DNA from: Sphaerosporella brunnea
Taxonomy: Eukaryota; Ascomycota; Pezizomycetes; Pezizales; Pyronemataceae
Length of the DNA: 20,019 bases
Assembly: GCA_008704415.1 (NCBI GenBank)
Contig: VXIS01000531.1
Coordinates: 1 to 20,019 of the forward strand
Direction of reading: 5' to 3'
The notes below the pieces were generated by a model. It was given only the letters and a program-made list of their open reading frames with translations. It was not told where the DNA came from and made no database searches. The position numbers and the translations under genes were made by a program. Below are positions 1 to 9,761 of the stretch, piece after piece (positions within the stretch are counted from its first letter, which is position 1; each line of letters opens with the position of its first letter).

Positions 1-72
1 ACGCTATGGAAGAACTCGGAGATCAGGTGCCTCAGGTAGGACGCTATCTGAGAAGAGCATCCGGTTCGGACA

Positions 73-96
73 TAACAATAGTATAGGCTATTGTTA
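73..96. repeat. Perfect 9-bp hairpin
   Basis: TAACAATAG at 73-81 and CTATTGTTA at 88-96 are exact reverse complements around a 6-base loop. The position is isolated, with no gene on either side in the window. It could be a terminator-like hairpin, a transposon end or chance. Confidence 0.6.
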
Positions 97-358
97 GAGC
101 TCTTCCGAGATATCTTCGTTGACCTTCCTGTTCCAGGAACTAGCATGACGATTGGAGGGGTCAGGAGTGATCAACCAGAAGGCGTAGAGCCGAAAAAGGA
201 AAGAATTACTCGGCCTAGAACCTCCATAGTAAGTGTGGTTGTTGCGTAGGGCATGCGACGCAGAAGATCTCGAGATGGAGCCTATGGGGCTGAGCATCTT
301 CCTGCAACACGAGAATACAACGCTTGCAGAGCAGGGTATCCGGGTGCGACCCATGTCC

Positions 359-392
359 ATGACTCATGATTTGAAATCAAAGAGTGAGTCAT
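359..392. repeat. Nested inverted repeat with paired TGACTCA motifs
   Basis: ATGACTCA (359-366) pairs exactly with TGAGTCAT (385-392), and inside it TGATTT pairs with AAATCA. Each outer arm is a TGACTCA, the consensus bound by Gcn4/CpcA-type bZIP activators of amino acid biosynthesis. No gene starts nearby, so a regulatory role is only a possibility. Confidence 0.5.
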
Positions 393-1504
393 AGGAAGGT
401 GGGGCGATCTCTGTGCGCGCCTTGAGGCCCGCAGTCGTAGAGACTGTCGGAAAGCCAGCAAGGAGTAAAGGCTGAGTATTACTCAGGGAGACGGTAGTCT
501 CTGGAGCGGCGTTTTACTATAAGTAGGATTGCTTCCGCCGAGAGAACCCCTTTATCTGGAGCAACAAGAACCATTAGTGTCCACCTGACAAGATAGCCCT
601 TAAAATTCTATTGTTTAGGATTTTGCCTTGCTTTTCCCCAAGGTCACGAGTTCAATTCCACGACACTCTGGTAGACAGAGCCTCGTTACACCTACAGCCA
701 CTTACACGCTTCGTGGGTCAATAACTACCCTATACTTAAAATACGCATTGCCCAGGTTAACCACTCCGCAAGACTCGTCAAGAGCCACCTTCAATACATT
801 GTGAGTGGTCGCTAAAACCCCTTGAGCACTTGAGACGGCTTGCTGCACTCTCACTTGGAGGATACCGGCGTGGTGTTAACACTGAGGCTGACTGGGAAAA
901 TGTCGTCAACACTTTTCCAGCTTTCGTTATTTTCTTTCAGCACCAACACCCCCTGTCCTCACCCAGACTGACTTCACTGTGTAGGGAAAGCCTATGGCCG
1001 CTCAATAGCCTGCTGAGTGTGCTCCACCACCCTGGAAAACCGCTAAGCAACGGTAGTAACAGTGGAGAGGACTCTAGCAGGTATTAGGGCAAAGTCTCCG
1101 GATAGACACACTGGGTTGAACCCAGAATGGACTTAGACCTCGACCAGACCTCGACACATATTTTTCTGTTCCATGTAAACCTGCGGCAATTCAAGTTTGA
1201 TGGCAATTGGATAGCTGGTTGTTGTGGAATCGTGATTTGAAGCGGAGCGTTGCGCTGGGGAGACGGCGTCCGACATCCCTGCCACAGCCGACTTCCGGGT
1301 AATATACGTTACAACATGAAGTGTGCAGCGACTGGGTGAACGCAATGGCATTCTTCCTCCGTCACACCACCAAACCAGAGAAATTTTACCCGAGCAAAAA
1401 GTCTAAAACAACAGCGAAAAATTTTGCGTCTGGCCTTGAGTTTCGGGAACGGCTGTAAGTCAAAACTCTCTCTTTCGTATAAAAAATGACCGACTCTTCG
1501 CACG

Positions 1505-1534
1505 TCGCCGCACCCTCGCCGCACCCTCGCCGCA
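1505..1534. repeat. 11-bp tandem repeat, about 2.7 copies
   Basis: The unit TCGCCGCACCC occurs at 1505-1515 and 1516-1526, with a partial third copy at 1527-1534. It sits about 20 bases downstream of a TATAAAAAA box and 700 bases upstream of tRNase Z. Confidence 0.7.
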
Positions 1535-2228
1535 AACCGGGCAACTCTCCATCCTAATCATCCCATTATCATCATCAACATCATGATCGTGCACCCGACT
1601 GTTGCCTCACCTCCTGCAACCCCCAAAACTCAGGCGACACCGCTAGTAAATGCAGCATAAAAAGGTAACTGGGAAATGATGCCAAAGCCTGAAGTCTGAG
1701 ATTCAGCATCTTAAAAAACCGCTGCGATGTCTGATGAATCGCGGAAACACGCGATAGCACTCGCAAAATACCCGATGTCACTCGACTTTGTGCCCAACTT
1801 TAGTTTGCTTCTGATCGAGCATGGTGTGTACCACCGCATATCCTTTCTGCGACGACCATTTTCCCTTTATTCTGCCTGAGCATGATAGCATAGTCTGTGG
1901 AGGCTACTTTTTTAGCCACAAGTGGTGGGGCGACGGGATGGAGGTAGAGCCTTGCAATCTTGCAGTTTCAACCTGAAAAAACTACTCTGAGTAGAATATT
2001 GCTTCTTGTGTTTTTGGATCCTTTATCATAATTTCGAAACCACAGTAGATGTTTCGCCGAGTAGGTCGAATCTTGAAAAACTCGGAAGGTCGCGTAATAT
2101 CGCTTGTTCTACAGCAACCTAGCGGCCCCAAACGCACCCTGACCCATTGGTGCACATCCCAGCCTTCAACCCTAAACCCGACCACCTTTTTCGGTTAAGC
2201 GGCCGAACCTTTTTCAACCACCTCGACC

Positions 2229-4574
2229 ATGAAAGTCTACGCCGAAGTCCTCACGGCTCCATCTGCAGACACGCCAGGAACAACAATCCTACTCCACTTC
2301 GATAGCAAGAAGTATGTCTTCGGCCAGCTCAGCGAAGGGACGCAAAGGGCATTCATGGAACGTCATGTCCGGCTCAACAAAGTCAGCAACGTCTTCCTGA
2401 CTGGGCCAGTGCAATGGAGCAACACGGCTGGGCTTGCTGGGCTTATTCTGGCACTAGGGGAGGCGCATGCTCTCGATTTGCCCGGCGGAAAGCAACAGGG
2501 GTTGTCAGTACATGGCGGGGAAAACCTATTATATTCCCTTTCAACGATGCGCAGGTTTGTCTTCCGAACTGGGATGAGTCTGGCCGTGAAAGAACTGGTG
2601 CCGGGCTTGCCTGAATTCCGGGACGAGAATTTAGTGGTGAGGACATTACATATATTGCCCAGCGGCATGGCTGGTCGAGCAAGAGATGGCCAAGATAAGA
2701 AGGCGTTCCTGGGGAAAGCAGTCAACGACATGTTCTGTTCCGATTGGAATATGAATACTTTTGTTGACGATGTGGGAGCTGAAGAAGGCGTTGAGCCAGA
2801 GCACAATCCTCAGCTCTCGACAAAGCTTCCACCGAAAGGCAAGACGAGGCCTCCATGGCCAGCATCTACCATCAAGAGTCTTCCTGATACAACGCCCAGC
2901 ACTGTCGCGATTAGCTACGTCGTCCAGCTGCACGAACAGCGGGGCAAGTTTCTTCCCGCCCTAGCAAAGAAGCTAGGAATCAAGCCAGGCCCTGATTTCA
3001 GCAAACTTACCAGTGGGCAGAGCGTCACTACTGCAGAAGGGAAAGTGGTAAATCCCGAGGACGTCATGGAGCCTTCACGGGAAGGAACTGGGATCGCCAT
3101 TTGTGATATCCCAAGTCTTGCATATTTACCGAATTTTCTGGCCGCCGCCCCGGAATGGGAGAATATGGAGACTGCCCAGAGAACGATAGGATGCTTCTTT
3201 TGGTTGACCACGGGAGAAGTCGTCGGGGACCCACGATACCTCGCGTTTGTGGGCAAGTTTCCCAAGTCGCGTCATATTATCTCTTCTGCCGATATCTGCC
3301 CCGATCGGATCACCTTCAAGGGTACTGCCAAGTCGGCCGTTCTTCTCAACTCCCTCGATGCTGAACTATTCTCTGAGCCAAAGCTTGACTGCACCCCTCG
3401 CCGCACCGTCGACCCCTCAAAGTTCGAAATAGCCGCCCCTGGACTCCAATGGCAGATTGAACCGAAATGGCAGCTGCGCACAGAAACCGTGGAACCATTG
3501 TTTCACCAACAGGAAGTCGTAAAATCCGATGGTTACAAAGCGCTGGCTGCCGTAGCTGAAGAGTGTCGCCAGAATATCTCTGCTCCGGAGGTATCAGATC
3601 TTGCTGGAAAGGAGGTGGAGATATTCACACTAGGAACTGGCTCCTCTCTGCCCTCACGGCACCGGAATGTTTCTTCCACCCTAGTTCGAATACCGGAAGT
3701 GGGGAGCATGCTACTGGATTGCGGTGAAGGTACGCTGGGTCAATTGAGGCGATTGTTTCCTCAACAAGGAGGAGCAATCGAGGACATTCTGAGCGATATC
3801 AAACTCATTTACGTCTCGCACTTGCATGCGGATCATCACTTAGGATGCACATCGATTCTGAGCATGAAACACTCCTTGCAGCCCAACCACCCCATCTTTG
3901 TGCTCGGCCCGGAAGTTTTCTACACATGGCTGAATGAGTACTCCTCGGCAGAGCCGGAGATGGCGGCAGTAATGGCAAACGTCGTTTTTATCCCCAGCGA
4001 GGACCTGGAATCAGAAGCGTAAACTAGCCCCTCTTTTCACCCTTTCCCCATCCAATGATGCTAACTCACACCCTCCCCCAGCCTCCCGCGTCTTCTGGAA
4101 GCACTCTCTCTTTCCAAAATCGAAACAGCACCTGCAATCCACTGTCTCTCATCGTTCACCGTAGCATTTACATTCGATCTCTCCGATGGCACGTTTAAGC
4201 TCTCTTACTCCGGGGATACACGCCCCAACCCTGCGTTCGTCGCCATCGGAAAGGACTCCACGGTGCTTATCCACGAGGCCACATTCGAGGATGACATGGC
4301 TGCGCAGGCGCGCGCAAAGAAACATTCTACCGTCGGCGAAGCATTGAACGTTGCGAGGGAAATGGGAGCGGGTGCAGTAGTGCTTACGCATTTCAGTCAG
4401 AGATATCCCAAGATTGCAGCCATGAGCGATGGTGAAGAAGGGGCGAATGTAGTGCTGGCGTTCGATGGGGCGAGAATAAGGGTGCGTGATATGGCTAGGT
4501 TTAGGGCTTTGAAGAGGGGGTTGGAAGTTATCTATAGCGAGGAGGAAGTTGCCGGCGGCCAACAGAAGGAATAG
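2229..4574 (+). CDS. TRZ1: tRNase Z, long form (3' tRNA endonuclease)
   Basis: This is the metallo-beta-lactamase-fold endonuclease that removes the 3' trailer from precursor tRNAs in nucleus and mitochondria. There are two exons: 2229-4018 and 4082-4574. The 63-base intron 4019-4081 has a GTAAAC donor, a CTAAC branch site (4061-4065) and a CAG-like acceptor. The product is 760 residues, a little short for fungal tRNase ZL, mainly because the C-terminal tail is short. The N-terminal half (from about residue 1) is the degenerate, non-catalytic lactamase domain. The catalytic half begins near residue 465 with FTLGTGSSLP, then LLDCGEG (495-501). The histidine motif SHLHADHH (530-537) supplies zinc ligands. 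In exon 2, SYSGDTRP gives D642, HEATF follows at 661-665, H678 lies in a KKHST motif and H700 in THFSQRYP. All expected metal ligands are present and the frame is unbroken, so it is probably functional. The start ATG in CTCGACCATG matches the family N-terminus. The gene is convergent with the cyclin gene. Confidence 0.95.
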
Positions 4575-4984
4575 ATAGAGCCGGGCCGAGGGGAGAGGCT
4601 TCCTAGCTGTAGTTATGCGCAATTCTGGAATCTGAGATTTTTTTCCCTCAAATCTCAACGGTGGAAACAAATGGCCAATTAAAAACCGCTCACCCGTCCC
4701 TGCAGAAACAATGAGGATATGCCATCTACTGCTATAGTAGAAGCTGTCTATGATCATTGTATGCGGCTAACCATTATATGACTATGTTTTCGCACATAAC
4801 GCTCATATAACGCTTACATGACGATTTTCCAACCCCCCCCTCCTGCTAAGGTAGGTACATACATTTGCAGAGTCAACATGCCGCTTTGACCACTGACCAT
4901 CACCCGCCGCCCTAGAGGGCGGATTGCCCAGTCTGGCTGTCAACCTTCGAAGCCGTAGTATAACCATGCAGAATCCCTCGCTGT
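4575..4984. other. Convergent intergenic region, tRNase Z / cyclin
   Basis: Both neighbouring genes end here, so this stretch should hold two 3' untranslated regions. It contains A/T-rich stretches, an 8-base C run at 4833-4840, and a short imperfect duplication of ATAACGCT at about 4796-4815. I see no coding region or RNA gene. Confidence 0.6.
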
Positions 4985-5906
4985 TCACTCAGCACCATGC
5001 AATCTCTTCCTGACAGCGTCTTCAAGTTCCTTCTCGTCCCACGGAACACCATCACCCCACGCCTCTTTCTGACTCCTTACAAACTCCTCCACGCTCTTCA
5101 TTCCGGCAACCAAGAACCCCAAGTCCTCCCTGTCAACATCAAACATCTCCCACCAGCCCTCGGGAAGCTTCACCTTCTCGTCTCTGGCCGCCAGATACAG
5201 TGCGGCCGCCGCCAGCGCGTTCGGCTGGTGTGTTAAGTACAGCATGCTGGGGCTGAGCAAAGCATCCGTCAAGTACCCAAAGCACCGGAGAAGCAATGGC
5301 TTGCTCAAACAGTCCAGCGTCTGCGCGTAGTTGATCGTCAACGTGTACGGCAGCCCTGTATGCGTTTGATAGCCAAGCGCCTTCAGTATCTCGGTTTCCA
5401 TATCCAGCAAACGCGTGCGGTGGTATAGATACATGTGTTCGTCGACGTATGCGCCCTCCCCTTCCGCCGCCTCCTTCTGTGCCGGGGACACAGGAGACGC
5501 GGATGGCGTCTTGAGGAGGTACTTGGTCACATTGATGATGTTTCTCGGCTTCGCGGGGGTCTCGGTAAGTTTTGACGCGAGGTAGAGCGCCGCGTGGCAA
5601 GTGGCGAGGACCGGGAAGGAGCGGAAACTGGCGAGGAGGTAGAATCGTTGGAAGAGGATTATTGCCGTCGCGATTGTGGGCTGCGGTCTCGTGAGGTCTT
5701 AGCGCGTGCGTTTTCGTTATACTTTGGTAATTCCTATGTGGTGGGAGTGCTAGTTACAGTCGGAGAAGTATGCCCGCGCTTTGGATTAAGGTGCTTCCGG
5801 CCCAGCGAAGGGAGACTTCGAGGTCCGGTGTGAGGCCATCGGATTGGCTGGGGCTAGAGGCGAGCTGGTCGGATGTGGCGAGGGGATTGGAGAGCAGTGA
5901 GACCAT
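4985..5906 (-). CDS. Cyclin-domain protein, cyclin-L type
   Basis: A cyclin partner of a transcription- or splicing-associated CDK, most like the fungal cyclin-L group. Two exons on the minus strand: 5906-5758 and 5687-4985. The 70-base intron 5757-5688 has a GTAACT donor and an acceptor ending CACGAG. The joint reads through smoothly as GILLRL-PQPTIATA, which fixes the acceptor; the upstream AAG alternative would put the conserved helix out of frame. The product is 283 residues. The first cyclin box includes SAGILLRLPQPTIATAI, LFQRFYLLASF and CHAALYLASKLTE with NIINVTKYLL after it. The second box includes ALAAAALYLAARDEKVKLP with the WWEMFDVDRED segment. Upstream of the ATG lie only about 70 bases before a transposon-like inverted repeat, so the element may touch the promoter. 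The neighbour tRNase Z is convergent. The exact CDK partner cannot be told from sequence alone. Confidence 0.87.
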
Positions 5907-5977
5907 TGTTGTGATCGTTCTGGTGGTGCGCGCGGGTGCGGGAGAGTTGCTTCATGGCGGAAGAGGGCTAGCTTTTG

Positions 5978-6577
5978 GGTCCCGTTTGGATAGCCTCATC
6001 GTATAGAAGAATGACCCCCCTGCAAGTCATGACAGAAGGTGGTTTTCTCCTCAGTAGAGGCTGTTAGTGGTGATTGGTGCAGATTGTCCTTGCAGCGTTG
6101 GCTGCTGACGATTCCTACCAGATTCATCATAGTAAGACTTTTTGCTTTCACTCTAGTATGACACGAAACGGCCGTATCAACCAACTACTGAGGTCAAATA
6201 CCGAACCCTGTTTGGTTGACTCAGTATGGTAATCTCAAGTACCGATACTGTGCGGCTCTTCCCCCCTCAAACTCATACTGAGGGGTCAGTATCCAACATT
6301 TATTTCGGTACTGAGGCGCTCGGCTTCACCATTCCCCCCACTGCCTCACCATTTGGGGGCTGGGTTTGAGGGTGCAATATTGTTTGAACGGCTGCTGCTA
6401 TCACCGATAGTGTTTGTTTTTATCGCCAGTGGCATGCGCATCACTACTAAGTACGTACAGTACTAACGCTCCTCAACCAGGCCTCGAGTATCGGGTTTCG
6501 GTATTCGGTGTCGGGGGTCGGATACCGAATACTGAGCATATACCGAGACCGGTAATGAGAGAAATCCAAACGGGCCT
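5978..6577. mobile_element. Putative small DNA transposon (MITE-like)
   Basis: The two ends carry short inverted repeats. GGGTCCCGTTTGGAT at 5978-5992 matches, with one or two differences, the reverse complement of ATCCAAACGGGCC at 6565-6577. Flanking triplets are TTT on the left and TTA on the right, near the TTA/TAA duplication of PIF/Harbinger elements, but not identical. The interior has no coding region. It holds many repeats built on ATACTGAG/CTCAGTAT and ATACCGA, including a perfect 9-base hairpin GTATTCGGT (6501-6509) / ACCGAATAC (6524-6532) and a CCCCTCA/TGAGGGG hairpin around 6265-6287. The element occupies nearly the whole gap between the cyclin start and the end of the dehydratase gene. 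Class assignment is uncertain. Confidence 0.5.
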
Positions 6578-6644
6578 TACATATCCAGCTCTGCAGCAGG
6601 TACTATATTCACGAAGCGGAGAGTCTGTCTGTCTGTGGTTCCAT

Positions 6645-8362
6645 TTACCTGTACTTGGCATAGAATGACTCTTCCTGCTGTCGCTGATTGACCCTTTCTA
6701 CCACCTCCTTGCCCCAGACTTCTTCCGGAGACTTTCGATTTATCAAGACCTCTTTCTCGTGCTTCTTGGCTTCGTCTTTGGTCATCAAAACCACCCCATC
6801 GACATCCAATCGGTGGTCTTCCTCTCCCCAGAATCCGTCTTCCTTGTGACAGAAGGGCAAAGGCTCCCACCGCGTCAACGTCAATCTGGTAGGAATGCCT
6901 GAGACTACACTCTTTCCTTTGAAAACCTCCTCCACGACGTAGCCAATATCCGCCTCGGTCAATTTCAGTCGCAGGCCGATGATATTCCCCCGCAAACGAC
7001 TTTCTTGACCCGCCAGCCTTGCCTGGATATCTTCATACAGCTTGATCCGGTTCTTGCCGTGGGAGTATTCCATGGGATATCCGGCGATGTGGGTCAGGAT
7101 GTGGTTGGCCAAGCAAAGACCAAACAGCCCAGGCATGGTACCAAGCACGGGTAGAATGCGCGCCCTGAAGGTGGGCAAAACGCTTAGCTCATCCACCTTG
7201 CCCTTTTCGAACTCCTCATCGGCGAGCGGTAGGAGGGAGGCCTTTCCGGGTCCTGGTTTCTCGAGGGAGTAAACGACTGGAATCCCAATGGCGATGCCTT
7301 TCTGGCGTAGGCGGCGTCTGGTGGATCGACAGAGCGGATCCTCGATGGATTCCGATATGTCACCGATGTTGACCTATTTCCGCCCCGGGGGTCAGCGATT
7401 GAAGGGTTAGAGTAGACTGGACCATGACCCACCCTGGTGGGGTCGCTCTTGCAACCGGCGCCCATGGACGATATCACGGGTATCCCGTTCGTCTTGCAGT
7501 AGTGCAACAGATCAACCTTGGTGTGGATATTGTCGATGGCATCCACCACAAACGTCGGATTTCCACTCAACAGCATCTCTCCGTTCTCCTTGTTCCAAAG
7601 CTCGTTCCGAGCGTCGATTTCGACCCACGGCGCCACCTGTTCGAGGTGTTTCCGCAGCGTGAGGACCTTGGGGGTTCCGACATCGGCCAGCGTAGCCACA
7701 GCGTGTCGATTGAGCGATGAGAGAGTGACCTGGTCGAAGTCTACGAGTCGCACTCGGCCAATGCCGGAGCGTACAAGCATGGTAGCAGCCCAGGAGCCAA
7801 CACCACCGCATCCCACGACGATCACGAAGGCGTCTCTGACTTTCTTGAGGCCGGCATCACGGAGGAAGACACGATTGCGGGCCAATTGTTCCAGGATGAG
7901 CTCTGGGCACAAGTTAAGACTCGCACGGACAACGTAGGGTGTTTTTTTTTTGTTTTTTTGGGGGGGGGGGTGGGGGGGGGGGAACCTTCGTCCCAGTCAC
8001 CACGCCGGGCCTTGGCAGCGAGTTCGGCATCCGGCTCGGTCTGCAGCTTCGAAACGGTCGCAGGTGCACCGTATTCCGTAAGCTGTACGCGAGAAGCGAG
8101 AGAAAGGGCGCGTTAGTTGTGGGGGGAGGGTGCGTGCGGCGGGGTACAGCCAGCGACAGAGGGGAGGAGGAGCACATACCGCAGTGGCTTCATCTCGTGA
8201 CCGGATGGACTTTTTGATGTCTCGGAGCTTTTGGTTCTGTCGGGCCGCCTGAAATGCGAGGATGGTGGAGCCGACAGCAACGCCTGAGGCGACAGCTGCG
8301 AGGACGAGTTGCGCCTTGTGCGAGGACAGCGGGGCGGTCCAGTCCAGGTTTTTGGGACTCAT
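6645..8362 (-). CDS. TCD1: tRNA threonylcarbamoyladenosine dehydratase (TcdA/Tcd family)
   Basis: An E1-like ThiF-fold enzyme that uses ATP to cyclise t6A37 of ANN-decoding tRNAs to ct6A; the yeast homologues Tcd1/Tcd2 sit on the mitochondrial outer membrane. Four exons on the minus strand: 8362-8180, 8082-7986, 7902-7433, 7373-6645. Introns: 8179-8083 (GTATGT donor), 7985-7903 and 7432-7374 (CTAAC branch site). The product is 492 residues. Residues about 17-40 form one hydrophobic helix, expected as the membrane anchor. EQLARNRVFL (about 98-107) opens the ThiF domain. The nucleotide loop VVGCGGVGSW is at 122-131, D214 lies in FVVDAIDN, and the family motif GAGCKSDP is at 241-248. A conserved C-terminal part includes MPGLFGLCLANHI. 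The second intron is odd: on the plus strand it contains T10-G-T7-G11-T-G11. Which of the two yeast paralogues it matches is not decided, so the symbol is provisional. Confidence 0.9.
7903..7985 (-). other. Intron 2 of the dehydratase with long homopolymer tracts
   Basis: This 83-base intron is supported because joining its ends restores GDWDEELILEQLARN. The donor is the weak GTTCCC and the acceptor is GTGCCCAG after a TTAAC branch-like motif. On the plus strand it is T10, G, T7, G11, T, G11 (7942-7982). The exact run lengths may be sequencing-limited. Confidence 0.75.
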
Positions 8363-8421
8363 GTGGTTCGAATCGGCAGACTCTCAAATGGTTGGAACTT
8401 GGAAGCGAGGTAGAGTAGATA

Positions 8422-9190
8422 CGGTATTGACTTGGATATAAGAGACACTTCCGTTTTAGAACTAGCGCGGTGCCAAGCACGCGCTAACCGTTTTAGGAAC
8501 TAGCCCAATATAAAATTGTTAGAGGCTTCAATCTTTGTCTCTCCAAAAAAATACACTCCCATCATCCTCGTCCTCTTCGGTATCGCCCAAGATAGGAAAA
8601 AGGACCTGCATTATATACTGGCGCTCTGCTCCTACAAGCCTTGTCCTGCGTCTGCTGCCAGACTCAGGGAGCGCCGAGCCGGCCGAGTCGTGGCTGATGA
8701 TCGCCGAGCCGGAGGAGTCGTCGTTCATGATCAGATGAGAAGGCACTAGGTCTAAGGTCTTCAGGTTCTGCCTCGCTTTCATCACTATTGTCGCAATTCA
8801 AGCCTTGCGTGAGATGCGCGAGATCCTCTCCAGAATCACTGGTCTCAGAGTACTCATCCTGCTCTCGATGACAACCACTCCTTGATACGAGACTGCAACA
8901 CTTCCGGGACCAATCCCTTGATCGATAGCTCGGCGTCACAGGTTCCATCAATGGGAAGTGACAAGCCTAATCTTCGCAAGCTCTGCACAACAACTCCTTG
9001 ACGAGTTGTACAGAAGTCTTCCCAAGCTTTACACAGCGAGTCATGAGCACTCGCATTTTCCCAACCTCACTCTCCTTTTTACCGACAGGAGTATTAGAAG
9101 GATGTTAGCGCGCTAGCGCGTATACGGCGTAGCGTGTCCTGATATGGAACTAATACAAAAACGGAAGTGTCTCTTAGAGTCAATACCCGG
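8422..9190. mobile_element. Decayed DNA transposon with imperfect terminal inverted repeats
   Basis: The left end CGGTATTGACTTGG (from 8422), then TAAGAGACACTTCCGTTTT, matches the reverse complement of the right end (9151-9190) with a few small gaps. The shared core is TAAGAGACACTTCCGTTTT, 19 bases. A TA dinucleotide flanks both ends (8420-8421 and 9191-9192), which fits a Tc1/mariner/pogo-type TA duplication. Subterminal TAGCGC motifs occur on both sides: a hairpin at 8463-8486 and the palindrome CGCGCTAGCGCG at 9109-9120. The left end also has a direct repeat of CCGTTTTAG(G)AACTAG (8451-8466, 8488-8504). Minus-strand frames inside encode acidic, Ser/Asp/Glu-rich peptides interrupted by stops, and I do not recognise them. 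The element lies about 60 bases upstream of the dehydratase start codon. Confidence 0.6.
8672..8731. repeat. 30-bp tandem duplication
   Basis: Two adjacent 30-base copies (8672-8701 and 8702-8731), both starting CGCCGAGCCGG, differ at about five positions. On the minus strand they encode two similar 10-residue Asp/Ser/Gly/Ala-rich units. They lie inside the decayed element at 8422-9190, which suggests the interior was once coding. Confidence 0.6.
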
Positions 9191-9761
9191 TACTCGTAGG
9201 TCGCATGGGATAGGAACCACCGGAAATGCGGCGGCGGCACATTGACGCAAGCCAGGTCTGTGGCACTCTGGCCTAGACGGACTTTAAGGCAATGCTTACT
9301 AAGTTCATACGTACCAGCTCTTGATACGTACCGGCTTTACACAGGAACCGGAAGCGGATGGCCACGCGTCGAGCTAGATACTCGCTACGAGGGGAAGCTT
9401 CGAAGGAGTGCCTTTCCACCTAAGATACACAGTGCCCAGTGACCAAAAAGAGGACCGGCAACCTTCCAGTGAAGAACTGCGTCAAAAAGAATTACATGGA
9501 GCAGCATAGCGGCCTTTCTTTTACTCATTGCTTTTCCACTCAGAGCGGCCCCTTTCTCTGAGGTTGTCCATACTTCCGGCGTGTTTTCAATCAACTGCAG
9601 CTGCATATGTGGCGCCTGCATTGTCATACTAACCGGTGTTATTGATAGAGGGTAAACATCTACAATGCCCACCCGAGTTTTAATCTACACCCGGTACACA
9701 CAACACAAAGACAACTCCAAAACTCGTCTGTGAATAGGATCGATGAATGCTAGGCCCAGGA
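9191..9761. other. Intergenic spacer without recognised gene
   Basis: The stretch lies between two inverted-repeat elements. A frame of 95 codons on the minus strand (9385-9672) has no domain I recognise and starts from no conserved context. A 9-base direct repeat ATACGTACC occurs at 9307-9315 and 9324-9332. I see nothing else. Confidence 0.5.

Larger units (their letters stand above)
1..2228. other. Gene-poor leading region
   Basis: I find no coding region I can support here. Open frames are short (under 90 codons), lie on both strands, and show no recognisable domain. The stretch contains a perfect hairpin (73-96), a nested inverted repeat made of two TGACTCA motifs (359-392), a 15-base palindrome CTGGGTT-G-AACCCAG (1111-1125), and an 11-base tandem repeat (1505-1534). 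A TATAAAAAA box at 1478-1486 is followed by a pyrimidine-rich stretch and an ATG at 1583 that opens only 25 codons. The last few hundred bases before 2229 must include the tRNase Z promoter. Bases 640-665 resemble a tRNA B-box but do not fold as a tRNA. The region could be old transposon debris, but I cannot name an element. Confidence 0.5.

Noticed and set aside
92..360. Possible long terminal repeat starting TGTTAG
   Set aside because: There is no matching CA end with a GCTAT target duplication, no primer-binding site or polypurine tract, and no retrotransposon protein in any frame nearby.
830..1087. 85-codon frame as a gene
   Set aside because: No domain, no intron signals, no leader context, and composition like the surrounding non-coding DNA.
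1583..1770. Two-exon gene from ATG 1583 using a GTAAAT donor at 1646
   Set aside because: The best joint gives fewer than 40 codons without any similarity I know. It is kept only as a low-interest promoter observation.
2363..2806. 147-codon minus-strand frame inside tRNase Z exon 1
   Set aside because: It is a shadow of the conserved coding frame and has no recognisable domain.
7518..7937. 139-codon open frame on the plus strand within the dehydratase gene
   Set aside because: It is antisense to the conserved ThiF domain, whose splicing and motifs are clear, and it shows no motif itself.
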